Below are positions 6,573-14,512 of a DNA stretch of 18,457 nt, one piece after another (the stretch's first letter is position 1; each line of letters opens with the position of its first letter). Under the pieces are notes generated by a model, which did no database searches, was not told the DNA's origin, and saw only the letters and a list, made by a program, of their open reading frames with translations. Source of the DNA: JASHVB01 sp049522565 (GTDB lineage Bacteria > Pseudomonadota > Alphaproteobacteria > Acetobacterales > Acetobacteraceae); NCBI GenBank assembly GCA_049522565.1, contig JBEKNT010000098.1, positions 1 to 18,457 on the forward strand. The letters run 5' to 3'. A program made the translations under genes and the position numbers.

Positions 6573-8264
6573 CTACGATTTTGCAAGGACGCCCGGTCCG
6601 ACGCCTGATGTCGCGGCATCAGCAGTTCCAGGCTCGCATTGCGCGCTGGGGTGTTCGAGCAATACGCGCGGGGCCCGGCCCGCCACCGCGAATTCCTCCT
6701 GGCTTGCATCATATCGTCTGACCGCGTCGTATTTGAGCGCGAAACGTCGGGCATCCTCCTCCAGCCGGTCCAGCAGTTCCGCCTGACGCAAGACCAGGGC
6801 CTGCACATGGCCGGGATCGCGCACGGCCGCGACCAGGCGGGCCAGATGCGGGATACACAAGGCGGAGCGCCGATGCACGACGCCCGGCCCCTGGTTCGCC
6901 ACCAATGCGGCAAGCCGGCCGATCTCGCGTGCCTCGATCGTGCGCGCCGTCGCACAGGCCGGGCAGCTATCCCCGGTTGGCAACAGGTCGGCGATCAGCT
7001 CGGCGGACCGCGCCGGCGATGGGCCGGTTGCGGCGATGTGCCGCAGCCGACTGGCCTGTTGCGCGAGCACCGGTGCCAGTCCGATCGCGACTTCGCGGCC
7101 GGCCGCAATGGCCTCGAACTGACGCGCGTGCAGGCGGCAGAATCCGCCATGCGCGGCAAGCTCGGCCTGCAACCGGGAACTGCCATAAAGCTGCAATTGG
7201 TAGTTCGCAAAGAAGTTGAACATGGCCTGCGCGAGCTGGGCGCAGACCTCGCATGCCGGCAACAGCGGCGAAAGCGGCGGCAGCTCCGGCGTCGCAGGCT
7301 TCGCCGGCTGTGCCCCGGTGGTTTCGACCCGCGCGCGCAGCTCGGCCAGCTTCGGCGCCAGCTCGGCCGGCCCCGGGTCGCGCAATAGCAGCGCGATCCG
7401 CTCGCACACGCTGACCAGAAAGGCATGGCGTTGGCCGTTCACCAGAAAGTCGACCAGTGCGGCTTCCAACGCCGGCAGGCCGCTGGCGGCCAACAAGGCC
7501 GCATCACCGGCGACTTTCGCAGCCAGAGCATCGCGCGCGGAGACCGAAAAGACCACGACGGCCGCGGCGACGCCGACACGGGCCAGCTCGGCGTGGACAT
7601 GGGCGAGCGATTGCTCGCGGCCGGCTGCGTCGACGATGTCCTGCTTGTTCAGCACGAGGAAAACGCGACGCGTCCTTGCGCGGGCCTGATCGACCAGCGC
7701 CAGCTCTTCACCCGACAGCGGACTGTCGTGACTGCTCACCAGGATCAGCGCATCCGCGTCCGGCAGAAACGCCTCCGTCGTGCGCGTGTTCGCCGCGATG
7801 GACGAGCCGAGCCCCGGCGTGTCAACGAAGGTGAAGCCGCGCCGCAGCAGTTCCGCCGGCAGTTGCACGTCGGCAATGCTGATGCCGCGCCGGTTGCCGG
7901 GGTTGCCGCGCTCGGTGATGTAGTCGGCCAGTTGGTCGAGCGGAATGTCCATGAACAGGGTGGTGCCGTAGTAGTTCAGCACCACCTTCGCTTCGCTGCC
8001 GTAGGTCACCCGGGTGATGACCGAGGTCAGCGGCACCACCCCGGTCGGCAGCCGATCCGTGCCGAGCAACGCGTTCAGGAGCGAGGTCTTGCCCCGGCTG
8101 AACCGGCCGACCATGGCGAGGTTGAACCGATCCTCGGCGAGCCGCGCGAACAGCTCCTGCAACGGTTGCGGGCGCTGCCCGTTCCGCTGTGCCGTCCGCT
8201 GGCTGATGGCGCGCAGGATGGCGGAGAGTTCGAACTTGATCCGATCGTATTCGCGAAGGTCCAT
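6573..8264 (-). CDS. Dynamin-like GTPase with two C-terminal CxxC/CxxH modules
   Basis: A 563-residue protein. The N-terminal GTPase shows G1 GRFSRGKT (53-60), a Thr-rich switch region with PLTSVIT (78-84), G3 DTPGLG (148-153), G4 NKQD (206-209) and G5-like SAR (242-244). This is the arrangement of bacterial dynamin-like proteins, which polymerise on or remodel membranes. After about residue 330, two similar modules replace the usual long coiled-coil/paddle: C338-x2-C341 with C376-x2-H379, and C434-x2-C437 with C470-x2-H473. Each resembles the CxxC...CxxH pattern of DUF6062-type proteins and could bind zinc or a thiol-linked cofactor. The start at 8264 begins MDLREYDRIK, with GAGG about 8 nt upstream; the frame stays open further upstream, but that sequence is low-complexity and lacks family resemblance. 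The cellular role is unknown. Confidence 0.85.
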   Translation of the reverse strand: MDLREYDRIKFELSAILRAISQRTAQRNGQRPQPLQELFARLAEDRFNLAMVGRFSRGKTSLLNALLGTDRLPTGVVPLTSVITRVTYGSEAKVVLNYYGTTLFMDIPLDQLADYITERGNPGNRRGISIADVQLPAELLRRGFTFVDTPGLGSSIAANTRTTEAFLPDADALILVSSHDSPLSGEELALVDQARARTRRVFLVLNKQDIVDAAGREQSLAHVHAELARVGVAAAVVVFSVSARDALAAKVAGDAALLAASGLPALEAALVDFLVNGQRHAFLVSVCERIALLLRDPGPAELAPKLAELRARVETTGAQPAKPATPELPPLSPLLPACEVCAQLAQAMFNFFANYQLQLYGSSRLQAELAAHGGFCRLHARQFEAIAAGREVAIGLAPVLAQQASRLRHIAATGPSPARSAELIADLLPTGDSCPACATARTIEAREIGRLAALVANQGPGVVHRRSALCIPHLARLVAAVRDPGHVQALVLRQAELLDRLEEDARRFALKYDAVRRYDASQEEFAVAGRAPRVLLEHPSAQCEPGTADAATSGVGPGVLAKS

Positions 8265-8284
8265 GGCCGGCCTCGGATCGTCGT

Positions 8285-8422
8285 TTAGCCGCGGCGCCGC
8301 GCGGGGGCGAAGCGACCCCCGGCGAGGCGCGGCCGCAGCGCGGTTCCGCGCAGGCTCAGGGCTTCGAGGCGCCCTTCCGGTGCGCGTCTGGCGTCCAGCG
8401 CGGCATCCAAGGGACCGTCCAT
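8285..8422 (-). CDS. Possible small Arg-rich protein upstream of the GTPase gene
   Basis: A 45-codon frame starting MDGPLDAALDARRAPEG and ending in an Arg-rich tail. It is reported because GGAGA lies about 7 nt upstream of its ATG and it stops 20 nt before the GTPase start on the same strand. It could be a leader peptide or a small co-expressed protein. The Arg/Ala/Leu-rich composition is also what random high-GC sequence gives, so the call is weak. Confidence 0.25.
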   Translation of the reverse strand: MDGPLDAALDARRAPEGRLEALSLRGTALRPRLAGGRFAPARRRG

Positions 8423-8726
8423 GGCACGTCTCCAACCGAATTGTCGGTAGGAGTCATCAGCCCGGGGCGGTTGGGGCAGGTGGACTCCATCACCCGGGAC
8501 GATGAGCAGCAACGATCGCAAGCGCCGTTGCCGGCCACCGGCCTGCTGATGTGGCGCACGGTCGGGCTGGCGATCGCCAGACCAGGCGCCCTGGCAACAG
8601 CAAAGTGGTGGGGATGCAGTCCCCCATCAAGGGCCCGCGCGCCTGCCGGCGCCTTGCCCTGTCGCCGGTAGCGGTGGCGACAGTCCGGCGCCGGCGGCAA
8701 GCGACGCCGGAGAGCGTCAGGATCGG
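8423..8726. other. Intergenic region between ilvD and the GTPase gene
   Basis: About 300 bases with no convincing gene on either strand. It should hold the promoter of the GTPase transcript and the end of the ilvD transcript. Besides the nested hairpin at 8645-8695, a short stem-loop (TGGGGA/TCCCC around 8609-8626) is visible. No tRNA-like fold was found. Confidence 0.5.
8645..8695 (-). terminator. Nested stem-loop downstream of ilvD
   Basis: An outer 9-bp perfect stem (GCCGGCGCC at 8645-8653 with GGCGCCGGC at 8687-8695) encloses an inner 8-bp perfect stem (CTGTCGCC at 8659-8666 with GGCGACAG at 8676-8683), separated by a small internal loop. It begins 32 nt past the ilvD stop, the right place for a transcript end. 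No T-tract follows on the minus strand, so it may stabilise the 3' end or assist Rho instead of acting as a classical intrinsic terminator. Confidence 0.4.
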
Positions 8727-10451
8727 TCAGATATCCGCGTAGCAGTGCGTCTCCGCCTCGGTGCCCGGATGCGTCACCGCACCGAGTGACGCAGGGCCCA
8801 CCAGTTGCGCGTATTTCCAGATCGCCCCGCTCTGGTAGTCGGTCTTGCGCGGCTGCCAGGCGGCACGCCGGGCGGCGAGTTCCGCCTCCGGCACCACCAT
8901 GTCGATGCTGCCCTTTTCCGCGTCGATGACGATCTTGTCGCCATTCTTCAGCAGAGCGATCGGGCCGCCGACCGCCGCCTCCGGCCCGACATGGCCGATG
9001 CAGAACCCATGCGTCGCCCCGCTGAACCGCCCGTCGGTGATCAGCGCCACATCCGCCCCCATCCCCTGGCCATAGATCGCGCTGGTGGTGGACAGCATCT
9101 CGCGCATGCCCGGCCCGCCCTTCGGACCTTCATAACGCACGACGATCACGTCGCCTTTCTTGTAGGCGCGGGCCTGCACCGCGGCGAACGCTTCCTCCTC
9201 GCAATCGAAGCACAGGGCGGTGCCCTCGAAACGCAGGTTGGTCATGCCGGCGATCTTCACGATCGCGCCGTCCGGGGCGAGGTTGCCTTTCAGCCCGGTC
9301 AGCCCGCCGGTGGTGGAAATCGGTTTCGACACCGGATAGATGACGTCCTGGTCGGTGGGGAACACCACGTCCTTCAGGTTCTCCGCCAGGGTCTTGCCGT
9401 TGACGGTGACGCAGTCGCCGTGCAGCAGCCCACCCTCCAGCAGCGCCTTGAGGATCACCGGGATGCCGCCGACCTTGTGCACGTCGAAGGCAACGTATTT
9501 GCCGGCAGGCTTCAGGTCGGCCAGGTACGGCGTGCGGCGCATGATCTCCACCACGTCGTCCATGGTGAAGCGGATGCCCGCCTCGTGCGCCATGGCCGGC
9601 AGGTGCAGCGCGGCATTGGTCGAGCCGCCGGTGGCGCCCGCCACCATCGCCGCGTTCTCCAGCGCGCGGCGGGTGACGATGTCGCGCGGGCGCAGTCCGC
9701 TTTCCAGCAGCGCCATCACCGCGCGGCCGGATTCCACGGCGAAGCGGTCGCGCTCCTCATAGGGCGCGGGGGAGCCGGCGGAACCGGGCAGCGCGAGGCC
9801 GATCGCCTCGCTGACCGTCGCCATGGTGTTGGCGGTGAACTGGCCGCCACAGGCGCCGGCGGACGGGCAGGCGACGCATTCCAGCTCGTGCAGTTCCTCG
9901 GCGGACATGCGGCCGGCGGAGTGCTGGCCGACCGCCTCGAACACGTCCACCACGGTGACGTCCCGACCGTGGAACTTCCCGGGCAGGATCGAGCCGCCAT
10001 ACATGAACACGGAGGGAATATTCAGGCGCAGCATGGCCATCATCATGCCGGGCAGCGACTTGTCGCAGCCGGCCAGGCCGACCAGCGCGTCGTAGCAATG
10101 GCCGCGCACGGTCAGCTCCACGCTGTCGGCGATCAGGTCGCGCGATACCAGGGACGACTTCATGCCCTGGTGGCCCATGGCGATGCCGTCGGTCACCGTG
10201 ATGGTGGTGAACTCGCGGGGGGTGCCGCCGGCCTCCGCGACGCCCTTCTTCACCGACTGCGCCTGGCGGCTGAGCGCGATGTTGCAGGGGGCGGCCTCGT
10301 TCCAGCAGGTGGCGACGCCGACGAAGGGCTGGTCGATCTCAGCCTCGGTCAGGCCCATCGCGTAGTAGTAGCTGCGATGCGGCGCGCGATCCGGCCCGAC
10401 GGTCACGTGACGCGACGGCAGTTTGGATTTGTCCCAGCGCCTGGTCAGCAT
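8727..10451 (-). CDS. ilvD: Dihydroxy-acid dehydratase
   Basis: This enzyme dehydrates 2,3-dihydroxy-isovalerate and -methylvalerate to the 2-keto acids, the third common step of valine/isoleucine (and leucine) synthesis, in the cytosol. It has 574 residues, matching the shorter IlvD type (E. coli has 616). Family motifs are complete: TCWNEAAPCN (C56), GCDKSLPGMMMA (C129, K131) and PSAGACGGQFTANTM (C201). C56, C129 and C201 are the expected iron-sulfur ligands and K131 the expected carbamylated lysine. ATGGSTNAALHLPA (about 273-286) and the C-terminal GPKGGPGMREML and TDGRFSGATHGFCIGHV segments are also present. The start at 10451 has AGGGA about 8 nt upstream. It stands alone, without other ilv genes nearby. 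Sugar-acid dehydratases (EDD, arabinonate dehydratase) are relatives, but the overall sequence fits IlvD better. Confidence 0.96.
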   Translation of the reverse strand: MLTRRWDKSKLPSRHVTVGPDRAPHRSYYYAMGLTEAEIDQPFVGVATCWNEAAPCNIALSRQAQSVKKGVAEAGGTPREFTTITVTDGIAMGHQGMKSSLVSRDLIADSVELTVRGHCYDALVGLAGCDKSLPGMMMAMLRLNIPSVFMYGGSILPGKFHGRDVTVVDVFEAVGQHSAGRMSAEELHELECVACPSAGACGGQFTANTMATVSEAIGLALPGSAGSPAPYEERDRFAVESGRAVMALLESGLRPRDIVTRRALENAAMVAGATGGSTNAALHLPAMAHEAGIRFTMDDVVEIMRRTPYLADLKPAGKYVAFDVHKVGGIPVILKALLEGGLLHGDCVTVNGKTLAENLKDVVFPTDQDVIYPVSKPISTTGGLTGLKGNLAPDGAIVKIAGMTNLRFEGTALCFDCEEEAFAAVQARAYKKGDVIVVRYEGPKGGPGMREMLSTTSAIYGQGMGADVALITDGRFSGATHGFCIGHVGPEAAVGGPIALLKNGDKIVIDAEKGSIDMVVPEAELAARRAAWQPRKTDYQSGAIWKYAQLVGPASLGAVTHPGTEAETHCYADI

Positions 10452-10535
10452 GGTCGTTTCCCTTCATCCACCTGAACCGGGGTTATAGCGCCGGCGTGGC
10501 GCGCGCCAAGGCGGGGCGGTGCGGGTTTGCCGAAT

Positions 10536-10742
10536 TGGTGCATGGGGTCCTGGCCAAGGTCGTGCAAACCGGCTCGACCGATCTCCGGTTGTGGTGGCAC
10601 GTTCTGGTGCATGGGGTCTTGCCTGCCACGGCGCGGCTCGGCTTGACCTGTGTCAGGCCGTGTCGGTGCGATGTGGTGCAAGGGGTTCTGACCAACGCCC
10701 AGGGCCGGGCACCTTCGCAACGGCGTGCGGCCCGCGGCGAAG
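10536..10742. repeat. Three direct repeat units at 69-bp spacing
   Basis: The core TGGTGCATGGGGTC starts at 10536 and 10605, and TGGTGCAAGGGGTTC starts at 10674; both intervals are exactly 69 bp. The first 14 bases are identical in units 1 and 2 and slightly changed in unit 3. The rest of each unit is only loosely similar (for example GGCTCGACC against GGCTTGACC in units 1 and 2). The element lies just upstream of ilvD. It looks like a decayed tandem array or a regularly spaced intergenic repeat family. Confidence 0.65.
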
Positions 10743-10756
10743 CAAGCAAGCGTCTA

Positions 10757-10916
10757 ACGCAGATGCAGGCAGATGAACGCTGATGCACGCGGATCGGACA
10801 TGGGCGTCCGCGGCGGCATGGCTCATCAGGCTCGAGTTGATGGCGTTTGCCGTGAACGAGCATGCCGGACTCTGGCCCATCCGCGTGCATCCGCGTTCAT
10901 CTGCCTGCATCTGCGT
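10757..10916. repeat. Palindromic repeat element with 38-bp inverted arms
   Basis: The left arm 10757-10794 and right arm 10879-10916 are inverted copies over 38 bp with a single mismatch, separated by 84 bp. Within each arm a 10-base unit close to GCAGATGAAC recurs about four times. A T6 run follows the right arm at 10924-10929. No transposase gene or clear target-site duplication is visible, so this resembles a non-autonomous palindromic (REP/MITE-like) intergenic element. Similar GCAGATGAACGC-type repeats are familiar from many bacterial genomes. Confidence 0.75.
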
Positions 10917-10996
10917 ATGAATTCTTTTTTGCTTTGCCGCATGCCGCACTGTTCCGCCAGGGAGAGGCTCGGCATGGCGGCGGGAGTCCGGGACAT

Positions 10997-11296
10997 TCAG
11001 TCCCCCAGGTCCGGCTCCTTGCCCTCGTTCATGATGGCGTAGAGGCGATCCATCTCCACGTCGAACTCCGCCCAAAGCGCCGCACCCTCGGCCTGGGGCA
11101 GAACGTCCTTGGCGAAGCGGAACGCGTTGTCCTCGCGGATGATGGCGAGCAGATCTGGCCACGGCATAACATCGGCCGCCTTCACCAGCGCCAGCGTTGC
11201 GTGCAAACGGCGGCGGACAAGGGCGACGATCTCGTCGCTGGGTCCCTCGCTGAGGGGCGAGGCGGTCCCGAACAGATCAGCTTGCGATGCGGGCAT
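10997..11296 (-). CDS. Small conserved-type hypothetical protein
   Basis: A 99-residue soluble, acidic protein beginning MPASQADLFG, with a helical body (IVALVRRRLHATLALVKAAD, then MPWPD) and an acidic C-terminal helix. The layout (short N-terminus with DLFG, a helix, a MPW turn, a WLP/VLP-E segment, then a final helix ending in E-x-x-RL) resembles a small family of uncharacterised alphaproteobacterial proteins, recalled from memory and not searched. No strong ribosome-binding site precedes the ATG at 11296. It is transcribed divergently from the restriction-modification gene, with 74 bp between start codons. A link to that system is possible but not shown. Confidence 0.65.
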   Translation of the reverse strand: MPASQADLFGTASPLSEGPSDEIVALVRRRLHATLALVKAADVMPWPDLLAIIREDNAFRFAKDVLPQAEGAALWAEFDVEMDRLYAIMNEGKEPDLGD

Positions 11297-11370
11297 AGGG
11301 TCAGGTTAGCAGGCTCGCCCCGATTCGGGCCAGACTTGGCGAACCGAGGCCATTCACGCATCGTGGGACC

Positions 11371-11655
11371 GTGACCGCAACCTGGCATAGCGAAAGATTG
11401 CCCGAACTGGTGCGCGCGCTTGCCGGCCGCCCACGGCACGAGGCCTTGCGCGGCCACATCACCGAGTTGCTGCGGTCCGGGTTCGGCGCACCGTATGAGG
11501 AAATCGGCCACGAGGTCTATCTCCTCGACGGCACCGGGCGCATCGACACGATGTGGGGCGCCACCGTCATCGAGCTGAAGAGCGATCTGCGGCGTGAGCT
11601 GGACGACGTGCTTGCCCGCTTGCCGGTTTACCTGGCCGATTCGGCGTCCCGGTAA
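11371..11655 (+). pseudogene. N-terminal nuclease fragment of a single-chain restriction-modification enzyme
   Basis: A 94-residue frame from a GTG start, ending at TAA (11653-11655). It contains a PD-(D/E)xK-type nuclease signature: D59 in GRID, then E68-x-K70 in VIELKSDL, preceded by a helical region (LRGHITELLRSGF). After the TAA the same frame continues without interruption (11656-11799, reading ...PITGLATDGATF...) into the methyltransferase frame. The stop is therefore a single in-frame nonsense codon in what was one frame of about 1000 codons. In related single-chain enzymes, as far as I recall, the nuclease runs directly through this linker. The fragment may be translated alone or be dead. 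A sequencing error at one base could also explain it. Confidence 0.7.
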
Positions 11656-11799
11656 CGCAGCCCGCGCCCCATCACCGGGCTGGCAACGGATGGCGCCACC
11701 TTCATTGCCTACACGCTACGCGACGGCGCGCTGCAAGAGGTAGCGCGCTACGCGACCGACCCGGAGCGACCAAACGAGCTGCTGGCCTGGCTCGAGCCG

Positions 11800-14370
11800 T
11801 TGCTGTCCGATCGACCGGATATCCTGCCGGAGCCACGCGTCGTCGCGCAGGCATTCGGCCGTTTCAGCCTGACGTTCGGTCAGGCCAGAATGGCCCTGGA
11901 CGCACTTTGGGCGGTGTTGCGGGACGACCCCGAGGTTCGCCTGAAGCGCGATCTATGGGACGGGCTGCTGCGCGAAGCCTATGGCGAGGATGTGGGGGAC
12001 GATTCGTTGTTCCTCCAGCACACCTACCTGACGACCGTGGTGAAGGCGATCGCCGCCCGGGTGCTGGACCTGCCGGTGCACGATCCCGTCGCGTTGTTGT
12101 CGGGCCGGGCACTGGCGGATGAGGGCATCCTGGGGGCCGTCGAGGCGGATTTCTTCGACTGGCCGTTGAAGCTGCCGGCCGGGGCGGAACTGGTGCGCCA
12201 CGTGGCGCTGCAAACGGCCCGGTTTCGCCTGCGCGACGTAGAAGCGGACGTGCTGAAGATCCTCTACGAGAGCCTGGTCGATCCGGATCAGCGCCACGAT
12301 CTGGGCGAGTACTACACGCCCGATTGGCTCGCCGCACGGATCGTCGCGGCTGCGGTAGACTCGCCGTTGGAGCAGCGGGTGCTGGACCCGGCCTGCGGCT
12401 CCGGCACGTTCCTGTTCCACGCGGTGCGCCGGTTGAAAGCCGCGGGACTGGCGGCGGGTTGGTCCGGACGGCGCATCCTGGAGGCATGCGAGGAGAAGGT
12501 GCGCGGCCTGGACGTGCATCCGGTTGCGGTCACGCTGGCGCGGGTGACCTGGCTGCTGGCGCTTGGCGATCTGGTGGCCGACCGCCCTGCGAAGCTAGCC
12601 GTGCCGGTGTTTCTCGGCGATGCCATGCAGTGGAACCTCCGCCGCTACGTCGATAGCGCCGATGTGCTGGTGCAGGTGCCCGGCGACGACCGCCCGCTGC
12701 AAATCCCCGCCGGATTCGCGGAGGACCAGGCGGTGTTCGAGCAGGGGCTGGACACGCTGAACCAGGGCCTCGCCGACGACGCGACGCAGGAGTCGGTGAG
12801 CCGTGCGTTGCGGCGCATCGAAGGTGCGGCGCCCGCGGACGCCGACGCCTTGGCAGCGACATTCGCCCAGTTGCAGGCGCTGTATCGCGCCGGGCGCAAC
12901 GGCATCTGGACGTTCGTGTTCCGCAATCTGGTGCGTCCGGTCTGGCTGTCGCGGCCGGAGCAGCGGGCGGATGTGCTGGTCGGCAATCCGCCGTGGATCG
13001 TGTACCGTCACCTCAGCGCCGGAATGAAGGATCGGTTGCGCGAGGCGCTGCGGGCCTACGACCTTTGGGTCGGCGGCAACCTGGCAACGCAGCAGGATAT
13101 GTGCGCGCTGTTCTGGGCGCGTGGGGCGGAGCGCTATTTGGTGCGAGGTGGGAGGATTGCCTTCGTGCTGCCCTACGCGGTGCTCAACGCGCCGGTTTTC
13201 GCGGGGCTGCGCGCCGGGCGGTTGGGGCAGACGCCCGTGCGGCTGACCGGTGGCTGGGCGCTGGAACGCGTCTGGCCGATCTTCGGCGCGCAATCCGGCA
13301 GCAGCACGACCAGCACGTGCGTTTTGTTCGGCCGGCGGGAGATGGCGGGCGCGCATCCGGCCGAGGTGGACCGCTGGGAAGGTCACCTGCCGCGGCGGGA
13401 TGCTGATGACGCGCAGGCGACACGTGCGTTGACCCATAGCCGCGTGCCGTGGCCGCGGGCACGGACATTGATCGGCGTTTCGCCCTATCGCAGCAGATTC
13501 AAGCAGGGCGCAACCATTGTGCCGCGTCGCTTCTTTATCGTGGATCCCGAGCCAATTGGGCGACTCGGCGGGCGACGTGAGGCGCCCCGAATGCAAGGCC
13601 GAGTCGGCGCACTTGATAAAGCGCCCTGGACGACGGTGCAGCCTCCGCACGGGCCGGTGGAGGCACAGTTTCTTCGCCAGCTAGCACTTGGGGAGACGAT
13701 TGCACCGTTCAGGCTTTTGGACACTGTTACCGCCGTTATTCCGCTTATTGGGTCGAAAGTTCTCGACGCCCAAGCGGCGCGCGATGCCGACTGTCGCTAT
13801 TTGGCTGCCTGGCTACGCGACGTTCAAGAGAAGTGGGTGATGCGGAGCAACAAAAGGCCCGACGGCGAGCCGCGAATGACCTTATTACAACGGATCGATC
13901 ACATGCACACTCTATCCGGCCAAACCGGCCCTCCAACGATTCGAGTCCTCTATACCAAAGCGGGTACCCGGCTTAGTGCGGTTCGCATAGCCGCAAACGA
14001 TACCTTGGTGGACCACAAAGCATACTGGGCACCAGCGCGCTCCGCTGGGGAAGCTGGATATTTGGTAGCCGTAATCAATAGTGCCGCGGTGCTGGCCAAG
14101 GTCACCGACCTTCAGCCGCACGGCCAACGAGACAAGCGCGATTTCGACAATCTGGTCTGGACTCTGCCGATCCCCGAATACGACGACACCGACCCACTGC
14201 ATCGCGACCTCGCCGCCGCCGCGGCGCATGCCGAGACCGTTGCCGCGGGCGTCGAGTTGACCGACTCGCAGCACTTCACCGCCAAGCGCCGCGCGATCCG
14301 CGCCGCCCTGGCGGCTGACGGCGTGGCAGCGGAGATGGAGGCCATGGTGGACGCGCTCCTGCCGCCCTGA
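11800..14370 (+). CDS. Adenine-specific DNA methyltransferase/specificity part of a type IIG-like enzyme
   Basis: This part carries the N6-adenine methyltransferase: LGEYYTPDWLA, the S-adenosylmethionine motif DPACGSGTF at 196-204 and catalytic motif NPPW at 396-399 (numbered from 11800). A long C-terminal region of about 450 residues, expected to recognise the target sequence, ends with KRDFDNLVWTLPIPEY. This order (nuclease, helical linker, methylase, target recognition) is that of single-chain type IIG/IIL or PglX-like enzymes that methylate one strand and cut nearby. The listed start is a TTG; no good ATG/GTG with a ribosome-binding site lies between the upstream TAA and the conserved region, so the true start is unclear. 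If the upstream TAA is real, the protein can methylate at best and lacks its nuclease. The stretch from about 13680 to 14110 is visibly less GC-rich than the rest. Confidence 0.8.
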   Translation: MLSDRPDILPEPRVVAQAFGRFSLTFGQARMALDALWAVLRDDPEVRLKRDLWDGLLREAYGEDVGDDSLFLQHTYLTTVVKAIAARVLDLPVHDPVALLSGRALADEGILGAVEADFFDWPLKLPAGAELVRHVALQTARFRLRDVEADVLKILYESLVDPDQRHDLGEYYTPDWLAARIVAAAVDSPLEQRVLDPACGSGTFLFHAVRRLKAAGLAAGWSGRRILEACEEKVRGLDVHPVAVTLARVTWLLALGDLVADRPAKLAVPVFLGDAMQWNLRRYVDSADVLVQVPGDDRPLQIPAGFAEDQAVFEQGLDTLNQGLADDATQESVSRALRRIEGAAPADADALAATFAQLQALYRAGRNGIWTFVFRNLVRPVWLSRPEQRADVLVGNPPWIVYRHLSAGMKDRLREALRAYDLWVGGNLATQQDMCALFWARGAERYLVRGGRIAFVLPYAVLNAPVFAGLRAGRLGQTPVRLTGGWALERVWPIFGAQSGSSTTSTCVLFGRREMAGAHPAEVDRWEGHLPRRDADDAQATRALTHSRVPWPRARTLIGVSPYRSRFKQGATIVPRRFFIVDPEPIGRLGGRREAPRMQGRVGALDKAPWTTVQPPHGPVEAQFLRQLALGETIAPFRLLDTVTAVIPLIGSKVLDAQAARDADCRYLAAWLRDVQEKWVMRSNKRPDGEPRMTLLQRIDHMHTLSGQTGPPTIRVLYTKAGTRLSAVRIAANDTLVDHKAYWAPARSAGEAGYLVAVINSAAVLAKVTDLQPHGQRDKRDFDNLVWTLPIPEYDDTDPLHRDLAAAAAHAETVAAGVELTDSQHFTAKRRAIRAALAADGVAAEMEAMVDALLPP

Positions 14371-14512
14371 CCGCGGATGTCCATGGCCACGACAATGGCA
14401 GGTTTGATTCCCAGATCGATCCAACAACCTTGAAGACGCCCCGCCGTAGCTTTTTTCCTCCGGCAACGGCATGCTCAGCCGGTCGCAAAACACGACCCAG
14501 GGAGAGAACACG

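Larger units (their letters stand above)
10452..10996. other. Repeat-rich intergenic region without credible genes
   Basis: This 545-bp stretch carries the ilvD promoter side (minus strand), three 69-bp direct repeats and a large palindromic element. Several short frames run through it on both strands, but they read through the repeats and look like translated repeats (for example recurring QDPMHQ or ADERG strings), not proteins. A T6 run sits just after the palindrome (10924-10929). Confidence 0.6.

Noticed and set aside
8805..10475. A 556-codon open frame on the plus strand opposite ilvD
   Set aside because: Its composition is that of an antisense shadow (Gly/Arg/His/Ala-rich), while the minus strand encodes a motif-complete IlvD.
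10445..10720. A 91-codon minus-strand frame with recurring QDPMHQ/QNPLHH strings
   Set aside because: The repeated peptide is a translation of the 69-bp DNA repeats; no other coding signal is present.
10653..11162. A 169-codon minus-strand frame across the palindrome
   Set aside because: It reads through the inverted-repeat element and overlaps the better-supported 99-residue gene in another phase.
14430..14458. TTGAAG...TTTTCC as a promoter for the ABC importer
   Set aside because: The -35-like hexamer is reasonable, but no acceptable -10 hexamer lies at the right spacing; the T6 run there also lacks a clear preceding stem, so neither promoter nor terminator is claimed.
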